Shown: positions 8,144 to 16,779, counted from the stretch's first letter. The stretch: DNA of 64,000 bases from JAISGQ01 sp045534445 (GCA_045534445.1 JAZSJQ010000035.1:25786-89785); one strand, 5' to 3'. A program made the numbers and translations. Notes: generated by a model not told the origin, from the letters alone.

Positions 8144-9073
8144 TTATTTCTTGCCCTTTTCCTTGGAACGTTTGTCGTTAATTATCTTCATATGCTCAGC
8201 GGTTATGAGCTCTACATTGTTTTCCTTCGCCCAGTCAACACAGCCTTTGAGCACAAGAGGCAGGAATACTCTCGGCACTGCAAGTACAGTTTCAAGAGCT
8301 TCATCGGTGAATTTCACCTTATCATCTGCCCTCTTTGCGGCATAACGTACAGACTCTATTGATGTCTTTCTCATCTGAAGAAGCTCTGCACGCATTTTTG
8401 TCTTTTTGTGGAACCAAAAGTTCTTGCTGTCACGGTAGCCGTAGTCAACAGGAAGATTGGGAAAATCCTTTGCGCGCACACCGTTGATGATAGCATCTCT
8501 GTACTTTTTCTTCATGAGGATCTTGTCAACACGAAGAATGAAGTGTGCGCCGAACTCACTGGTTATACCGTTGAAATCGTGATAGGGTGCAGGATAGCCA
8601 TTGAGCTGACCCGGTTCGTCCTTGTCTGCTCCGTCAAGCTCACGCATCCATGTGCACTCGATGGCTTCAATTGCATCGGTAAGCACCATGGGGCGCTTAT
8701 CCTCAGGGTTCTCTTCCTCAAGAAGGCTCTTTTCAAGCTTGAATTTGCACTTTGGCATCTTCTCCTCGGGCTTGTCTCCGGGCCAGGAAAGCTTTACTGC
8801 TTCCTTGAAGGTTTTGGGCTTATCGTCTATGAAATTCAGTGTGCATTTGCCGTTTCTGAGTATGTTCTGCGCAGTGTTGGAGGAATTACGGCAGCATAGA
8901 AGCATTGCATAATAATCCTTGCCTGCAACATAGTAAGGCTGAACGAGAGAGTAAGGACCAAGATTGGTACTTCCGTCCTCGCAGAGAGTACTGATTATCA
9001 CTGTCGGCATTGGAAAGAACAACGATGTCTGATAAAAATTGTCAACTATTCTGAGATTTTCAAAGCTGCTCAT
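8144..9073 (-). CDS. Flavin reductase-like protein with PCP_red-like C-terminal domain
   Basis: 309-residue protein. The N-terminal two thirds is a flavin reductase-like (DIM6/NTAB, FMN-binding split barrel) domain: FFPMPTVIISTLCEDGSTNLGPYSL at the start is typical, and NSSNTAQNILRNGKCTLNF follows. The last 50 residues (FTDEALETVLAVPRVFLP..., then ITAEHMKIIND) resemble the PCP_red module found at the end of the protochlorophyllide reductase B subunit and of stand-alone Fe-S or flavin proteins. The start is the ATG at 9073 because AAGGAG lies nine bases before it; a 19-residue N-terminal extension has no site. It likely carries FMN and reduces a small molecule; substrate unknown. Confidence 0.82.
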   Translation of the reverse strand: MSSFENLRIVDNFYQTSLFFPMPTVIISTLCEDGSTNLGPYSLVQPYYVAGKDYYAMLLCCRNSSNTAQNILRNGKCTLNFIDDKPKTFKEAVKLSWPGDKPEEKMPKCKFKLEKSLLEEENPEDKRPMVLTDAIEAIECTWMRELDGADKDEPGQLNGYPAPYHDFNGITSEFGAHFILRVDKILMKKKYRDAIINGVRAKDFPNLPVDYGYRDSKNFWFHKKTKMRAELLQMRKTSIESVRYAAKRADDKVKFTDEALETVLAVPRVFLPLVLKGCVDWAKENNVELITAEHMKIINDKRSKEKGKK

Positions 9074-9202
9074 TCTAAATTCTCCTTTTTCACGAATATA
9101 AACACGGTCAAGGCTGTTGTTCACAGACACACCATATTCATAGTATAATGTAGTTTATTATACCGTATTTCCAAAATTGTTTGTTTCGAGTTTAATTATA
9201 AA

Positions 9203-9700
9203 TTATCTGCACTTATTCCAACATTCAAAACGCAAATAAGGAATCACTTGCTCATCATACGGAAAAATCAAAATTTTAGTTTGATTATATGAGCCATAGA
9301 ATTTTTTGCCAAAATAGCTTTGTGACTGACTACATATAAAAGGTTCGTTAGAAAGCGCAATAAATTTCACTTGGGGCGTAAGCGCAAATCTCACAAAGAA
9401 CTCAGCGTAAAAAACATTTTGATTTAGTTCTATACTACATAGTTTTTTATGAGTGAATGAATATGCTGAGCAGATGTGCTTTTCAAAGATCACATAAGTA
9501 AGCTGTCTGTAGTTAAGCAAAACAGGGAATACAATGCAAATCATGCCCAATGAAAAACCCCAAAAAAGGATCAGGAATCCTTCCTTAGTTTCAACACCAA
9601 AGCATATCGTCGTTATAATTGAGCTTACAATAACAAGAATTGCCGCAGTCCAGAAAATGATAAAACAATTGCGATAAAACTTAAACAAGCTAATTTTCAC
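9203..9700 (-). CDS. Small membrane protein of unknown function
   Basis: 165 residues, started by GTG seven bases after GGAGGAG. Two hydrophobic helices occupy residues 12-35 and 42-66; the remainder is a soluble domain rich in aromatic residues. The outline resembles PH-like or DUF-type envelope proteins with two N-terminal helices, but I recognise no family. The AT-rich composition differs from its neighbours, which may point to recent acquisition. It stands alone between the flavin reductase gene and a divergent acyltransferase gene. Confidence 0.6.
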   Translation of the reverse strand: MKISLFKFYRNCFIIFWTAAILVIVSSIITTICFGVETKEGFLILFWGFSLGMICIVFPVLLNYRQLTYVIFEKHICSAYSFTHKKLCSIELNQNVFYAEFFVRFALTPQVKFIALSNEPFICSQSQSYFGKKFYGSYNQTKILIFPYDEQVIPYLRFECWNKCR

Positions 9701-9943
9701 AACACATCTCCTCCAACAACTCTATCTCAACCTTTTACCCAATATCACATCCAAAAAGCTACAATAAACCGACCTTCTAATAGTTAAAAATAGTTCCGCT
9801 CGGTATAATCGAATTTTGAACAGTAGCAGGCATCAAATTCCCACTACAAAACCAGCATATCTTTTTACAAAAAACACCCATATACCGATGCTCCTATCAA
9901 TTATAGTACTTTGCATTAAAAGTGTCAAGGAATGCAGGCGCTG

Positions 9944-9972
9944 TTGCAAAAAACAGGAATATCTGATATAAA
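9944..9972 (+). promoter_or_regulatory. Probable sigma-A promoter of the acyltransferase gene
   Basis: TTGCAA, 17 bases, TATAAA. The leader would be very short, since the ribosome site begins near 9979. The rest of the gap 9701-9943 is AT-rich and shows nothing else clear. Confidence 0.5.
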
Positions 9973-9991
9973 TAATACGGAGAGTGATAGT

Positions 9992-11089
9992 ATGAGTACC
10001 GGCACACGCAGGCATTATATCGACAATTTAAGATGGATTATTCTTCTGCTTCTTATCCCCTACCACACTGCAATGGCATGGAATTTCTGGGAAGAGCCGA
10101 ACTACATATTCTTTGAAGGCAACAAGGCTATAAGCAGCATTATTGTATTTCTGAGTCCTTATTTTATGCCGATCCTATTTGTTCTGGCAGGCATCGGAAC
10201 AAGATTTGCTCTTCAGAGGAGAACTCCAAAAGAGTACCTTTTGGAAAGAGCACGAAAGCTTCTTATCCCTCTGCTGTTCGGAACGGTAGTACTAATGCCT
10301 GTTCTGTGCTATATCGGAGATATATTCAACTGTTCATACGACAAGGGTTTCTTTTCTCATTATGCGGTGTTCTTTACGAAGTACACCGATCTTATAGGCG
10401 CCGACGGCGGTTTTTCATTTGGGCAGTTCTGGTTTTTGCTCTATCTGTTTATAATTTCTGTTCTTTGTCTTGGTGGGCTGATTCTATTAAAAAAACGCAG
10501 TTGCGAGGAGCAGAAGTCAGTTCCGTTCCCGCTTGTTATCGCCTTGGGGCTGCCTCTGCCGCTTCTGAGTGATCTGCTTTCAATCGGCGGAAAAAGCCTT
10601 GCTGAGTTTGCGTATCTCTTCCTTATTGGGTATTTTGTTTTTACTAACGAAAAAACCATTGACAAAGCTGAGAAATACCGTTGGCTTATGTTCGGCATCG
10701 GACTTGCTGCATCGTTACTCAATGTGTATCTTTTCATATGGTCTGACAGGAAATTTGAAATGCTCAATAACATTGCTGATTATGTATCAGAATGGTTTAT
10801 GATTATCGCTCTCTTAGGTATGGCAAAAAGATACTTGAATTTCAGCAACAAGATATCGGGCTATATGAAATCACGCTCTTTTCTTGTATATATCTATCAT
10901 TTTATCTGGGTAGTTCTGTCAGAATATCTGCTGTATAAGCTTATCGGAAATCAGACATGGGCAATATTTGCAGGCACACTTATTATTTCCAGTATTCTGA
11001 CTTTTATTTGCTGTGAAATAAGTATCAGAATACCGTTTATGTGTTTTCTGACAGGAGTAAAATGCATATCGGACAGGAAAGCAGAATAA
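9992..11089 (+). CDS. Acyltransferase-3 family membrane protein
   Basis: 365-residue integral membrane O-acyltransferase with about ten hydrophobic helices. The N-terminus RRHYIDNLRWIILLLLIPYHTAMAW holds the family signature, with the essential histidine in PYHTAM. FMPILFVLAGIGTRFAL and RKLLIPLLFGTVV are the next conserved blocks, as in OatA and MdoC-type enzymes that move acetyl or succinyl groups onto extracellular glycans. The acceptor is unknown. The ATG at 9992 is chosen because ACGGAGAG stands seven bases upstream; a 20-residue extension is unsupported. A terminator shared with convergent purC follows. Confidence 0.85.
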   Translation: MSTGTRRHYIDNLRWIILLLLIPYHTAMAWNFWEEPNYIFFEGNKAISSIIVFLSPYFMPILFVLAGIGTRFALQRRTPKEYLLERARKLLIPLLFGTVVLMPVLCYIGDIFNCSYDKGFFSHYAVFFTKYTDLIGADGGFSFGQFWFLLYLFIISVLCLGGLILLKKRSCEEQKSVPFPLVIALGLPLPLLSDLLSIGGKSLAEFAYLFLIGYFVFTNEKTIDKAEKYRWLMFGIGLAASLLNVYLFIWSDRKFEMLNNIADYVSEWFMIIALLGMAKRYLNFSNKISGYMKSRSFLVYIYHFIWVVLSEYLLYKLIGNQTWAIFAGTLIISSILTFICCEISIRIPFMCFLTGVKCISDRKAE

Positions 11090-11091
11090 GG

Positions 11092-11126
11092 AAAAAAGCC
11101 TCCGAAGTGCAAGCTTCGGAGGCTTT
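11092..11126. terminator. Bidirectional terminator, acyltransferase/purC
   Basis: AAAGCCTCCGAAG pairs with CTTCGGAGGCTTT. Six T follow on the minus strand, so it mainly serves purC. Confidence 0.9.
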
Positions 11127-11139
11127 GATGATAATTTAA

Positions 11140-11823
11140 TTATCTGTTGAGGATAAGCTTGGTGAGCTCAACGGGCTCAACGATCGTGTCGCCCTTGTAG
11201 ACGCGCATATTGCCTGATGCGATCTCGTCGATAAGGATGACCTCGCCGTTGTTGTAGCCGAACTCAAACTTGATATCCCAGAGGTCGAGACCGATGGTCT
11301 TGAGATCGTCTGCGATGATCTTGGTGATCTTGAGGGTCTGCTCCTTCATGCTTGAGAAAAGTGCCTCGTCCATTACGCCGAGAGCTGCAAGACCTTCGCC
11401 GGTTACAAGGGGATCGCCCTTTGCATCGTTCTTGAAGGTGCATTCTACATAGCCACCCTCAAGAGCAGTGCCGTCCTCAATATACTCGCCGTATCTGCGA
11501 ATGAAGCTGCCGGTTGCAACAAGGCGGCAGATAACTTCGAGACCGTGACCGAATACGGTTGCAGGGAGAACCTCCATGGTTGCCTCATCAATGTTTGCGG
11601 AAACATAGTGGGTCTTGATGCCTGCTTCCTTAAGCTTCTCAAAATAATAAATAGAGGTCTTGAGGTTTTCCTTGCCGATACCCTCGATGGTAAGACCTAC
11701 GCTGTTTTCGCCCGGATCAAATACGCCGTCCTTGCCGGTGCAATCATCCTTGAACTTCAGAAGCACGTTGCCGTTTTCAAGCTTGTAAACGTCCTTTGTC
11801 TTGCCCTTGTACATCAGTTCCAT
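11140..11823 (-). CDS. purC: SAICAR synthase (PurC)
   Basis: Phosphoribosylaminoimidazole-succinocarboxamide synthase, ATP-dependent joining of aspartate to CAIR in purine synthesis. 227 residues, a typical bacterial length. YKGKTKDVYKLENG is the N-terminal ATP loop; EVICRLVATGSFIRRYG is the conserved R-x-x-A-x-GS block; IDEIASGNMR is the C-terminal signature (canonical D-E-x-x-x-D/P) that binds metal and nucleotide. AAAAGGAG lies upstream of the ATG. No other pur gene is adjacent, so it is expressed alone from the promoter at 11884-11912. Confidence 0.95.
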   Translation of the reverse strand: MELMYKGKTKDVYKLENGNVLLKFKDDCTGKDGVFDPGENSVGLTIEGIGKENLKTSIYYFEKLKEAGIKTHYVSANIDEATMEVLPATVFGHGLEVICRLVATGSFIRRYGEYIEDGTALEGGYVECTFKNDAKGDPLVTGEGLAALGVMDEALFSSMKEQTLKITKIIADDLKTIGLDLWDIKFEFGYNNGEVILIDEIASGNMRVYKGDTIVEPVELTKLILNR

Positions 11824-11883
11824 AGCAAATTCTCCTTTTTATGATCCAATTACGATGCTTTTTGCATCTCTTTTACGGATTTT

Positions 11884-11912
11884 AGAATATCATTTTGAGC
11901 ATTTGATGTCAA
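11884..11912 (-). promoter_or_regulatory. Sigma-A promoter of purC
   Basis: On the minus strand TTGACA, 17 bases, TATTCT. The leader contains a small GATGC/GCATC hairpin at 11850-11864 but no recognisable guanine or PRPP riboswitch. Confidence 0.7.
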
Positions 11913-11979
11913 TAATTATATGGACTTGCAGATGCAAAAAATAGCACAGTTTTGATTAAAAAGTTTGTGTATTTTTAAG

Positions 11980-12714
11980 TTACGGCTTGAAATAAGGCAG
12001 AGGTTCAAGCTTGAAGCGGTTGAGCTTATAGAGCCTGTCTATCTTCGCCTTTGTCTCCTCGTCCTCACAGATGCCCTCTCTGATATATTTATCAAGCACT
12101 GCGTAGGTAAAACCAAGATTATCTTCATCGGTCTTACCGCAAAGTCCGTCACTTGGAACCTTGTACACGAGATGTTCAGGAAGTCCCAGCACTATACCGA
12201 CCTGCTTTACTTCATCAACGGTCATTCCTGCAAGGGGCGCAAAATCACCTGCGGAATCGCCGTAGCGTGTGGAATAGCCCACCCAATCTTCAGAAAGATT
12301 GCAGGTATTTACCACTCTGCCGTTGTTGTTCTGGGAAACGGCATAAAGAGTGGTCATACGGACTCTGGGAGGCAGATTTATCTGTGCCTGCCTTGTCATT
12401 TCGGGAATTCCTGCATCAGCAATGGCTCCGATGAGAGCATCTACGGTTGTCTTGATATTTACGGTTATGCGCTTTATGCCGAGATGCTCGAAAAGCATAT
12501 CAACATCGGGCATATCGGGCTGGATCCCATTGGGCATGGAAACACCTATTACTCTGTCCTTTCCAAGCGCAGCAACACACAGTGCTGCTGCAACGGTCGA
12601 ATCCTTGCCGCCTGAAATGCCGATTATGGCATTACAGCCCTTACCGTTATTTTCAAACCACTCTCTTACCCATTCTATTGCTCTTTCTGTTACGCTTTTT
12701 GCATCAAAGCTCAT
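11980..12714 (-). CDS. nadE: NH3-dependent NAD+ synthetase (NadE)
   Basis: Converts deamido-NAD, ATP and ammonia to NAD. 244 residues. The PP-loop SGGKDSTVAAALC near residues 34-46 is the adenylation site. MPNGIQPDMPD, NLSEDWVGYSTRYGDSAGDFAPLAG and the KVPSDGLCGKTDEDNLGFTYAVLDKYI block are diagnostic for NadE. No glutaminase domain is present, so it uses free ammonia. The start is the ATG at 12714, eight bases after the GGAG that overlaps the end of the ABC ATPase gene; only five bases separate the two genes, so they are one operon. pnuC at 31887-32579 is a second NAD-related gene in the window. Confidence 0.95.
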   Translation of the reverse strand: MSFDAKSVTERAIEWVREWFENNGKGCNAIIGISGGKDSTVAAALCVAALGKDRVIGVSMPNGIQPDMPDVDMLFEHLGIKRITVNIKTTVDALIGAIADAGIPEMTRQAQINLPPRVRMTTLYAVSQNNNGRVVNTCNLSEDWVGYSTRYGDSAGDFAPLAGMTVDEVKQVGIVLGLPEHLVYKVPSDGLCGKTDEDNLGFTYAVLDKYIREGICEDEETKAKIDRLYKLNRFKLEPLPYFKP

Positions 12715-12719
12715 TTCAT

Positions 12720-13568
12720 TCACTCCTTGTTGATTATCAGCTTTGCAAGTGCTTCTGCACATTCCTTTGCGTCAAGTACATCCTCAGGCATATCAACTCC
12801 CATGGCTTTCAGCCGCTGCGAAAGCTCCACCGCCTGCGGAACATCGAGTCCATGATCACGCAGGAGCTTTGTCTTTGAGAAAACCTCTTTCGGCTCGCCT
12901 TCTGTAAGTATCTTTCCGTTATCGATCACTATAACTCTGTCAGCCTGTGCCGCTTCGTCCATATAGTGGGTTATGAGCACTATAGTTATTCCCTGATTTC
13001 TGCAGAGAGATATTATAGCGTTCATTACCTCCTCCCTGCCTCTGGGATCGAGCATGGCAGTAGGCTCATCAAGGACGATACACTCGGGCTGCATTGCAAT
13101 TATGCCTGCAATGGCTATTCTCTGCTTCTGACCTCCCGACAGCTTATGAGGTGCGTGAAGTCTGTATTCGTACATATCAACAGCCTTAAGCGCATCGTCA
13201 ACCCTTTTGCGTATTTCAGCGGAAGGCAGACCGAGGTTTTCGGGTCCGAATGCCACATCTTCCTCAACTATCGTTGCAACGATCTGATTATCGGGATTCT
13301 GGAACACCATTCCGACATTCCTGCGTATCTCTGTAAGCAGTTCCTCATTATCAGTGTCCATATTCTTTACATACACCTTACCGCCTGTTGGAAGCAATAT
13401 CGCATTGAAATGCTTTGCGATGGTCGACTTACCTGAGCCGTTGTGACCAAGCAGAGCCACAAACTCGCCTTTTTTTATGGATATTGAAACATCATCAAGG
13501 GCAGACTCCGTTTTTTCGTCGCTCTCATATGAAAAGCACAGATGCTCTGTGCGAAGAATCTCACTCAT
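12720..13568 (-). CDS. ecfA: ECF transporter ATPase subunit (EcfA type)
   Basis: ATP-binding subunit of an energy-coupling-factor vitamin or metal importer, 282 residues. Walker A GHNGSGKST near 42-50, Q-loop VFQNPDNQIVATIVEEDVAFGP (the QNPDNQ form is typical for EcfA1/CbiO), signature LSGGQKQR, Walker B CIVLDEPTAMLDP and switch His in LITHYMDEA are all intact. ECF modules normally need EcfA1, EcfA2 and EcfT; none of the others is next to it, so it must pair with proteins encoded elsewhere. AAAAGGAG precedes the ATG, and nadE follows five bases downstream. Confidence 0.9.
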   Translation of the reverse strand: MSEILRTEHLCFSYESDEKTESALDDVSISIKKGEFVALLGHNGSGKSTIAKHFNAILLPTGGKVYVKNMDTDNEELLTEIRRNVGMVFQNPDNQIVATIVEEDVAFGPENLGLPSAEIRKRVDDALKAVDMYEYRLHAPHKLSGGQKQRIAIAGIIAMQPECIVLDEPTAMLDPRGREEVMNAIISLCRNQGITIVLITHYMDEAAQADRVIVIDNGKILTEGEPKEVFSKTKLLRDHGLDVPQAVELSQRLKAMGVDMPEDVLDAKECAEALAKLIINKE

Positions 13569-13580
13569 AGCTTTCTCCTT

Positions 13581-14345
13581 TTAATAGGGTCTTCTCTTCG
13601 GCGGATTTGATACCAGCCTGCATTCCTGACAGCAGTATTCAAAGCCCAGTGCATCGGGATATTCGCTTATCCACGGTCTTCCGCATGAGGGGCAGTAAGC
13701 GCTGTCGTTTCTTTCGTCTGTCAATATATAATAGTATACCACAATGCCCGAGGATTCCTCAAGTCTTGCAGCCAAACTTCTGCCTTTCAGCGATAACTGT
13801 GAGTCATGGCGGCTGAGCATCATAAAGGCAAAAGCATCGCCAACTCCCATATTATACTGGATCCTGAAGCTTTCATAAAGCCTTTGCCAGTCAAAAAGCT
13901 CGCTGAAATCCTCAAATCTGCCGCCCAGCCTGAATCTGCGAAGCAGAAATCCCCTGCGGCAGTCACAGCATATGACAGGGGAAGTCTTTGCATCTATATC
14001 GGCGTACAGCACAAGTCCCGCAGGCTTACTGCATCTGCAGGCGCTTTCAAGGTCTGCATTGATTCCCAAATATTCAAGCTGAGGCATCTGGGCGCACATT
14101 TTTGTAAGGTGCGACAGGCATATTCTTGTATCTGCGCTGAAGTTCTCTTCATCCAGAGAATGCATATCAAAAGCCGCAACGATGCTCTCGTAGCTGTCGT
14201 TCATCACGGTACTGCTTCGCCAGCAGTCCAATATCAGACCGTTATCCACCAAAGATGCGAAAAACTCATCAAACAGCTTTGAAAAGCCTGCGATGAAGCT
14301 GTCGTCAAAGCGGGCAGGTCTGAATCTGAATCTGAAATTATACAA
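13581..14345 (-). CDS. Zinc-ribbon protein, DUF2310-like
   Basis: 254-residue soluble protein. The C-terminus has CPSCGRPW, then CCQECRLVSNPP: two CxxC knuckles forming a zinc ribbon, in the arrangement I associate with the DUF2310 family of predicted nucleic-acid-binding proteins. A second cysteine set (CRCSKP, CCDCRRGF) lies in the middle. The start is a TTG eight bases after AAGGGA. The stop is 12 bases before the ecfA start, so it probably heads the operon with ecfA and nadE. It is transcribed away from the MarR gene, whose operator region lies within 100 bases of this start. Function unknown. Confidence 0.6.
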   Translation of the reverse strand: MYNFRFRFRPARFDDSFIAGFSKLFDEFFASLVDNGLILDCWRSSTVMNDSYESIVAAFDMHSLDEENFSADTRICLSHLTKMCAQMPQLEYLGINADLESACRCSKPAGLVLYADIDAKTSPVICCDCRRGFLLRRFRLGGRFEDFSELFDWQRLYESFRIQYNMGVGDAFAFMMLSRHDSQLSLKGRSLAARLEESSGIVVYYYILTDERNDSAYCPSCGRPWISEYPDALGFEYCCQECRLVSNPPKRRPY

Positions 14346-14372
14346 AATTATTTCCCTTTCTTCAAAAAGGTA

Positions 14373-14401
14373 TTGACAATAGTTAGGAACCTAAGTATAA
14401 T
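14373..14401 (+). promoter_or_regulatory. Consensus sigma-A promoter of the MarR gene
   Basis: TTGACA, exactly 17 bases, TATAAT. The spacer holds one arm of the MarR-type operator pair. Confidence 0.88.
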
Positions 14402-14422
14402 TTATATTGTTAGGTACCTAAC
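14382..14422. promoter_or_regulatory. Two MarR-type operators
   Basis: GTTAGGAACCTAAG (14382-14395) fills the -35/-10 spacer. GTTAGGTACCTAAC (14409-14422), a perfect 14-bp palindrome, lies just after the -10. Centres are 27 bp apart. Binding of the MarR product to both would block its own promoter. Confidence 0.8.
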
Positions 14423-14444
14423 TACTATTTGCGAGGTGATTTTT

Positions 14445-14963
14445 TTGAAAAGAAGTGATCTGATTTTTAAGCTGCACAGAATTGCACGTTCTCTGCACAG
14501 GCACCCTGCCCATGCAGGCAGGCATTTGCACGGAAAAGGCAGACTGCTCTCTCTGCTTGGGGAAAATGAGGGAATTACTTCCCGTGAGCTTTCCGAGCTT
14601 CTCGATGTGCGTCCGTCCTCCCTTTCGGAAATGATAAGCAGGCTTTCCGATGAGGGGCTTATAATTCGCACTGCAGATGAAAATGACAAGAGGGTCTCCC
14701 ATATTTCTCTCAGTGAAAAGGGACATGAACTGCTTGGCGAAATAAGGGCTGAAAAAGACGATGACGCCATTCGTCTGACCGCCTGCTTCGACGACGGGGA
14801 GCTTGAGACCTTCTCTTTTCTCTGCGACAAGCTCTGCGCTCATCTTGAAGAGCTTGATAAAGGCTGTGACTTCGGTGATTTTCCGCCCCCTCCGCCTTTC
14901 GGTTTTCCTCATCATCACCATCACGGCGGCTGTCACTGTAAACCGAAGCCCAGAAAGCTTTGA
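14445..14963 (+). CDS. MarR-family regulator with His/Cys metal-binding tail
   Basis: 172-residue winged-helix regulator. The TTG start is five bases after GAGGTGA; upstream in-frame codons overlap the promoter and cannot be translated. The winged helix spans about residues 35-110: ITSRELSELLDVRPSSLSEMISRLSDEGLIIR is the recognition region and DENDKRVSHISLSEKG the wing. The last 25 residues are unusual: a proline run, then HHHHHGGCHCKPKPRKL, a likely site for nickel, zinc or copper. A neighbouring internal HRHPAHAGRHLHGKG segment adds more histidines. Autoregulation is strongly suggested by the two operators. The divergent zinc-ribbon/ecfA/nadE operon may also be a target; that is inference. 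Confidence 0.85.
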   Translation: MKRSDLIFKLHRIARSLHRHPAHAGRHLHGKGRLLSLLGENEGITSRELSELLDVRPSSLSEMISRLSDEGLIIRTADENDKRVSHISLSEKGHELLGEIRAEKDDDAIRLTACFDDGELETFSFLCDKLCAHLEELDKGCDFGDFPPPPPFGFPHHHHHGGCHCKPKPRKL

Positions 14964-15935
14964 TCAGAGATTTTTGAGCATCTGCTCAAATTCTTCCGCA
15001 GACATATTCTCCGAAAGGGCAGTGGTGCGAAGCGCCACTGCTTTTTCTGTCCATGCATTCATTTCTTCCTTTGTCATCTTTCCGTTTGTCATTCGGGCAT
15101 AACGCGCCTTGTAAACCCTTGTATATGCCGCGGAAATAGGATTGCCCTTCTGCTTTTTCTCATACTTGCGGCGTGCGCCGACTTCTCTGCACAGCTTTCC
15201 GCTGCCGTCGGGCGCCTTTCTGTCACAGAATTTTGCAATATTATTATTGGGCAGAAAATACTTTCCGCACAGTCCGCAGGGACGCGGTCTGACCTCCGCA
15301 TTGAAAGATGCAATGAAAATGCTCTGCACAAAGCAGAGGAATGTCCCACGGCTTACTTTTACACATATTTTTCTATCGCCGCCGAAGCTTTCAGCAGAAA
15401 GCTTTTCTTCCGACGGGCAAATTGCAATCCCATCAGTTCCGATTGCAGAAAATGCTTCATCGATGCTGTCTGTCTCCCCCATTGCAGAGAGAAACGGCGC
15501 TGCGGTATCACGACAGAATTTAAGCCCTTCAAGCACTGCAAGGTACATATCCGCAAGCTCAGTGCAGGATTTACGCCATGCTTCTATATGCTCACTCTGA
15601 GCAGAAACCACATCAAAGCCTCTGAAAAGCGGGCTTTTTTCAACCAGACCTGCGAGAGTGATATTCTCTCCCTCCATGCGGCTGTAGGGCGAAAGCTTTG
15701 AAACAAGCTTATCCACAATATCAAAGGTATCCATACATCTGTGTACTGTTCGTCCGTACTCTTCGCTGCGCTCAAAGCGTAGAAGTGCGTTTTTCTGGGC
15801 AAGACAGGCAGAGTGCAGTGCATCAAGCCGCTCGAGGCTGAGGTTCATGTATGAAGTCAGCAGGTCTCCTGCTCTGTACTGTCTGCCGCCGATGAGAAAG
15901 GTTTCACCTGTATGGCAGTATTCAAAATATTTCAC
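14964..15935 (-). CDS. Cysteine-motif protein, DUF6076-like
   Basis: About 323 residues. A conserved-looking block near the C-terminal third holds CGLCGKYFLPNNN, FCDRKAPDG and LCREVGARRKYEK: CxxC plus C and C, a zinc-binding pattern followed by a basic helix. I associate this with DUF6076, a family of unknown function in Clostridia. The reading frame can begin at a TTG (15953) without a ribosome site or at a GTG (15935) six bases after GGGGT; the GTG is preferred. Its end abuts the MarR stop, convergent, with no obvious terminator between. Confidence 0.6.
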   Translation of the reverse strand: MKYFEYCHTGETFLIGGRQYRAGDLLTSYMNLSLERLDALHSACLAQKNALLRFERSEEYGRTVHRCMDTFDIVDKLVSKLSPYSRMEGENITLAGLVEKSPLFRGFDVVSAQSEHIEAWRKSCTELADMYLAVLEGLKFCRDTAAPFLSAMGETDSIDEAFSAIGTDGIAICPSEEKLSAESFGGDRKICVKVSRGTFLCFVQSIFIASFNAEVRPRPCGLCGKYFLPNNNIAKFCDRKAPDGSGKLCREVGARRKYEKKQKGNPISAAYTRVYKARYARMTNGKMTKEEMNAWTEKAVALRTTALSENMSAEEFEQMLKNL

Positions 15936-15986
15936 AGAAATACCCCATTTCAAATTAGATGTATAGATTATACTATTTTTATCATT

Positions 15987-16709
15987 CTATGTCAATGTAC
16001 AATAAGCAACCCAGATCTGTGACAGGTCTGGGTTGCTTATTGTAATTTTATTTTTTGCTGAAAGTTTGTCTTTTATCCTTATGCAAGCTTCTGTATGCAT
16101 TATCCAGTGCCTTGAAAAGGGCATCTGCAAAAGTCCTTTTACGTCTTTTCCGCACCAGTAATCAATTAACCAATAAGCATTCTCATCTTTGCTGACGACA
16201 TTCAGTTTTTCAAGGCAAGCTCTTTTTTCATCTGATACCTTTTCTCTGACATCAGCAAATTTTAATGCTTTTAAAATCTTCGTTGTAGAAGCATCAACGT
16301 CGGTTACGTAGTTATATAATTCTTCAACAGACAGCTTCTTTGAAAATCCTGCTATTTCTTCCTTTACAAGCTCGTTTCCTGTTGTGATAATCGGTGAATC
16401 TATACGCTTCTGATAGTCACCCTTAAAGAAAACCTGCTCCGTACCTTCGATAAGTGTATGTGCCACAATATCTTCAATGCGGAAAATATGCCAGAGAGAA
16501 TATGCAATTGTTTTGCTGTGGTAACCGTTGACGTTCATGTAGGGCATGGCACTGAAGTCATCATAGGATAACTCATTCTTGAACTCCATTATCTGCTCCA
16601 TAAGCTGTCTGCGAAGTCTGAGCAATGTGTCTATTCCTTCAGAAAACGTATCTTTCTTCTTTATCAGAAGCTGTATTGTTTTATTTAACTCTGACCACTC
16701 TTTATTCAT
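15987..16709 (-). CDS. DinB-like four-helix protein
   Basis: 240 residues, helical. YHSKTIAYSLWHIFRIEDIVAHTLI near residues 63-87 and FSRHWIMHTEACIRIKD near 199-215 supply the spaced histidines expected for the metal site of DinB/YfiT-fold enzymes, many of which are thiol-dependent transferases. Substrate unknown. GAGGGG lies eight bases upstream of the ATG. The last 15 or so codons run through a perfect 17-bp inverted repeat (15999-16043), so the C-terminal residues are encoded inside what looks like its own terminator stem. Confidence 0.65.
   Translation of the reverse strand: MNKEWSELNKTIQLLIKKKDTFSEGIDTLLRLRRQLMEQIMEFKNELSYDDFSAMPYMNVNGYHSKTIAYSLWHIFRIEDIVAHTLIEGTEQVFFKGDYQKRIDSPIITTGNELVKEEIAGFSKKLSVEELYNYVTDVDASTTKILKALKFADVREKVSDEKRACLEKLNVVSKDENAYWLIDYWCGKDVKGLLQMPFSRHWIMHTEACIRIKDKLSAKNKITISNPDLSQIWVAYCTLT
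15999..16043. terminator. 17-bp inverted repeat inside the gene end
   Basis: ACAATAAGCAACCCAGA and its exact reverse complement around 11 bases. T-rich sequence follows only on the plus strand. It overlaps the last codons of the minus-strand DinB-like gene. Confidence 0.6.
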
Positions 16710-16735
16710 ATAATCCCCTCTCCCATTTCTGCAGC

Positions 16736-16767
16736 AACAGGCACAGCAGATAACTGCTGTGCCTGTT
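16736..16767 (-). terminator. Terminator of the CdaR-like gene
   Basis: AACAGGCACAGCAG/CTGCTGTGCCTGTT perfect stem with an ATAA loop. It has no long T-tract but sits just after the stop codon. Confidence 0.65.
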
Positions 16768-16779
16768 GATTATTATCTC

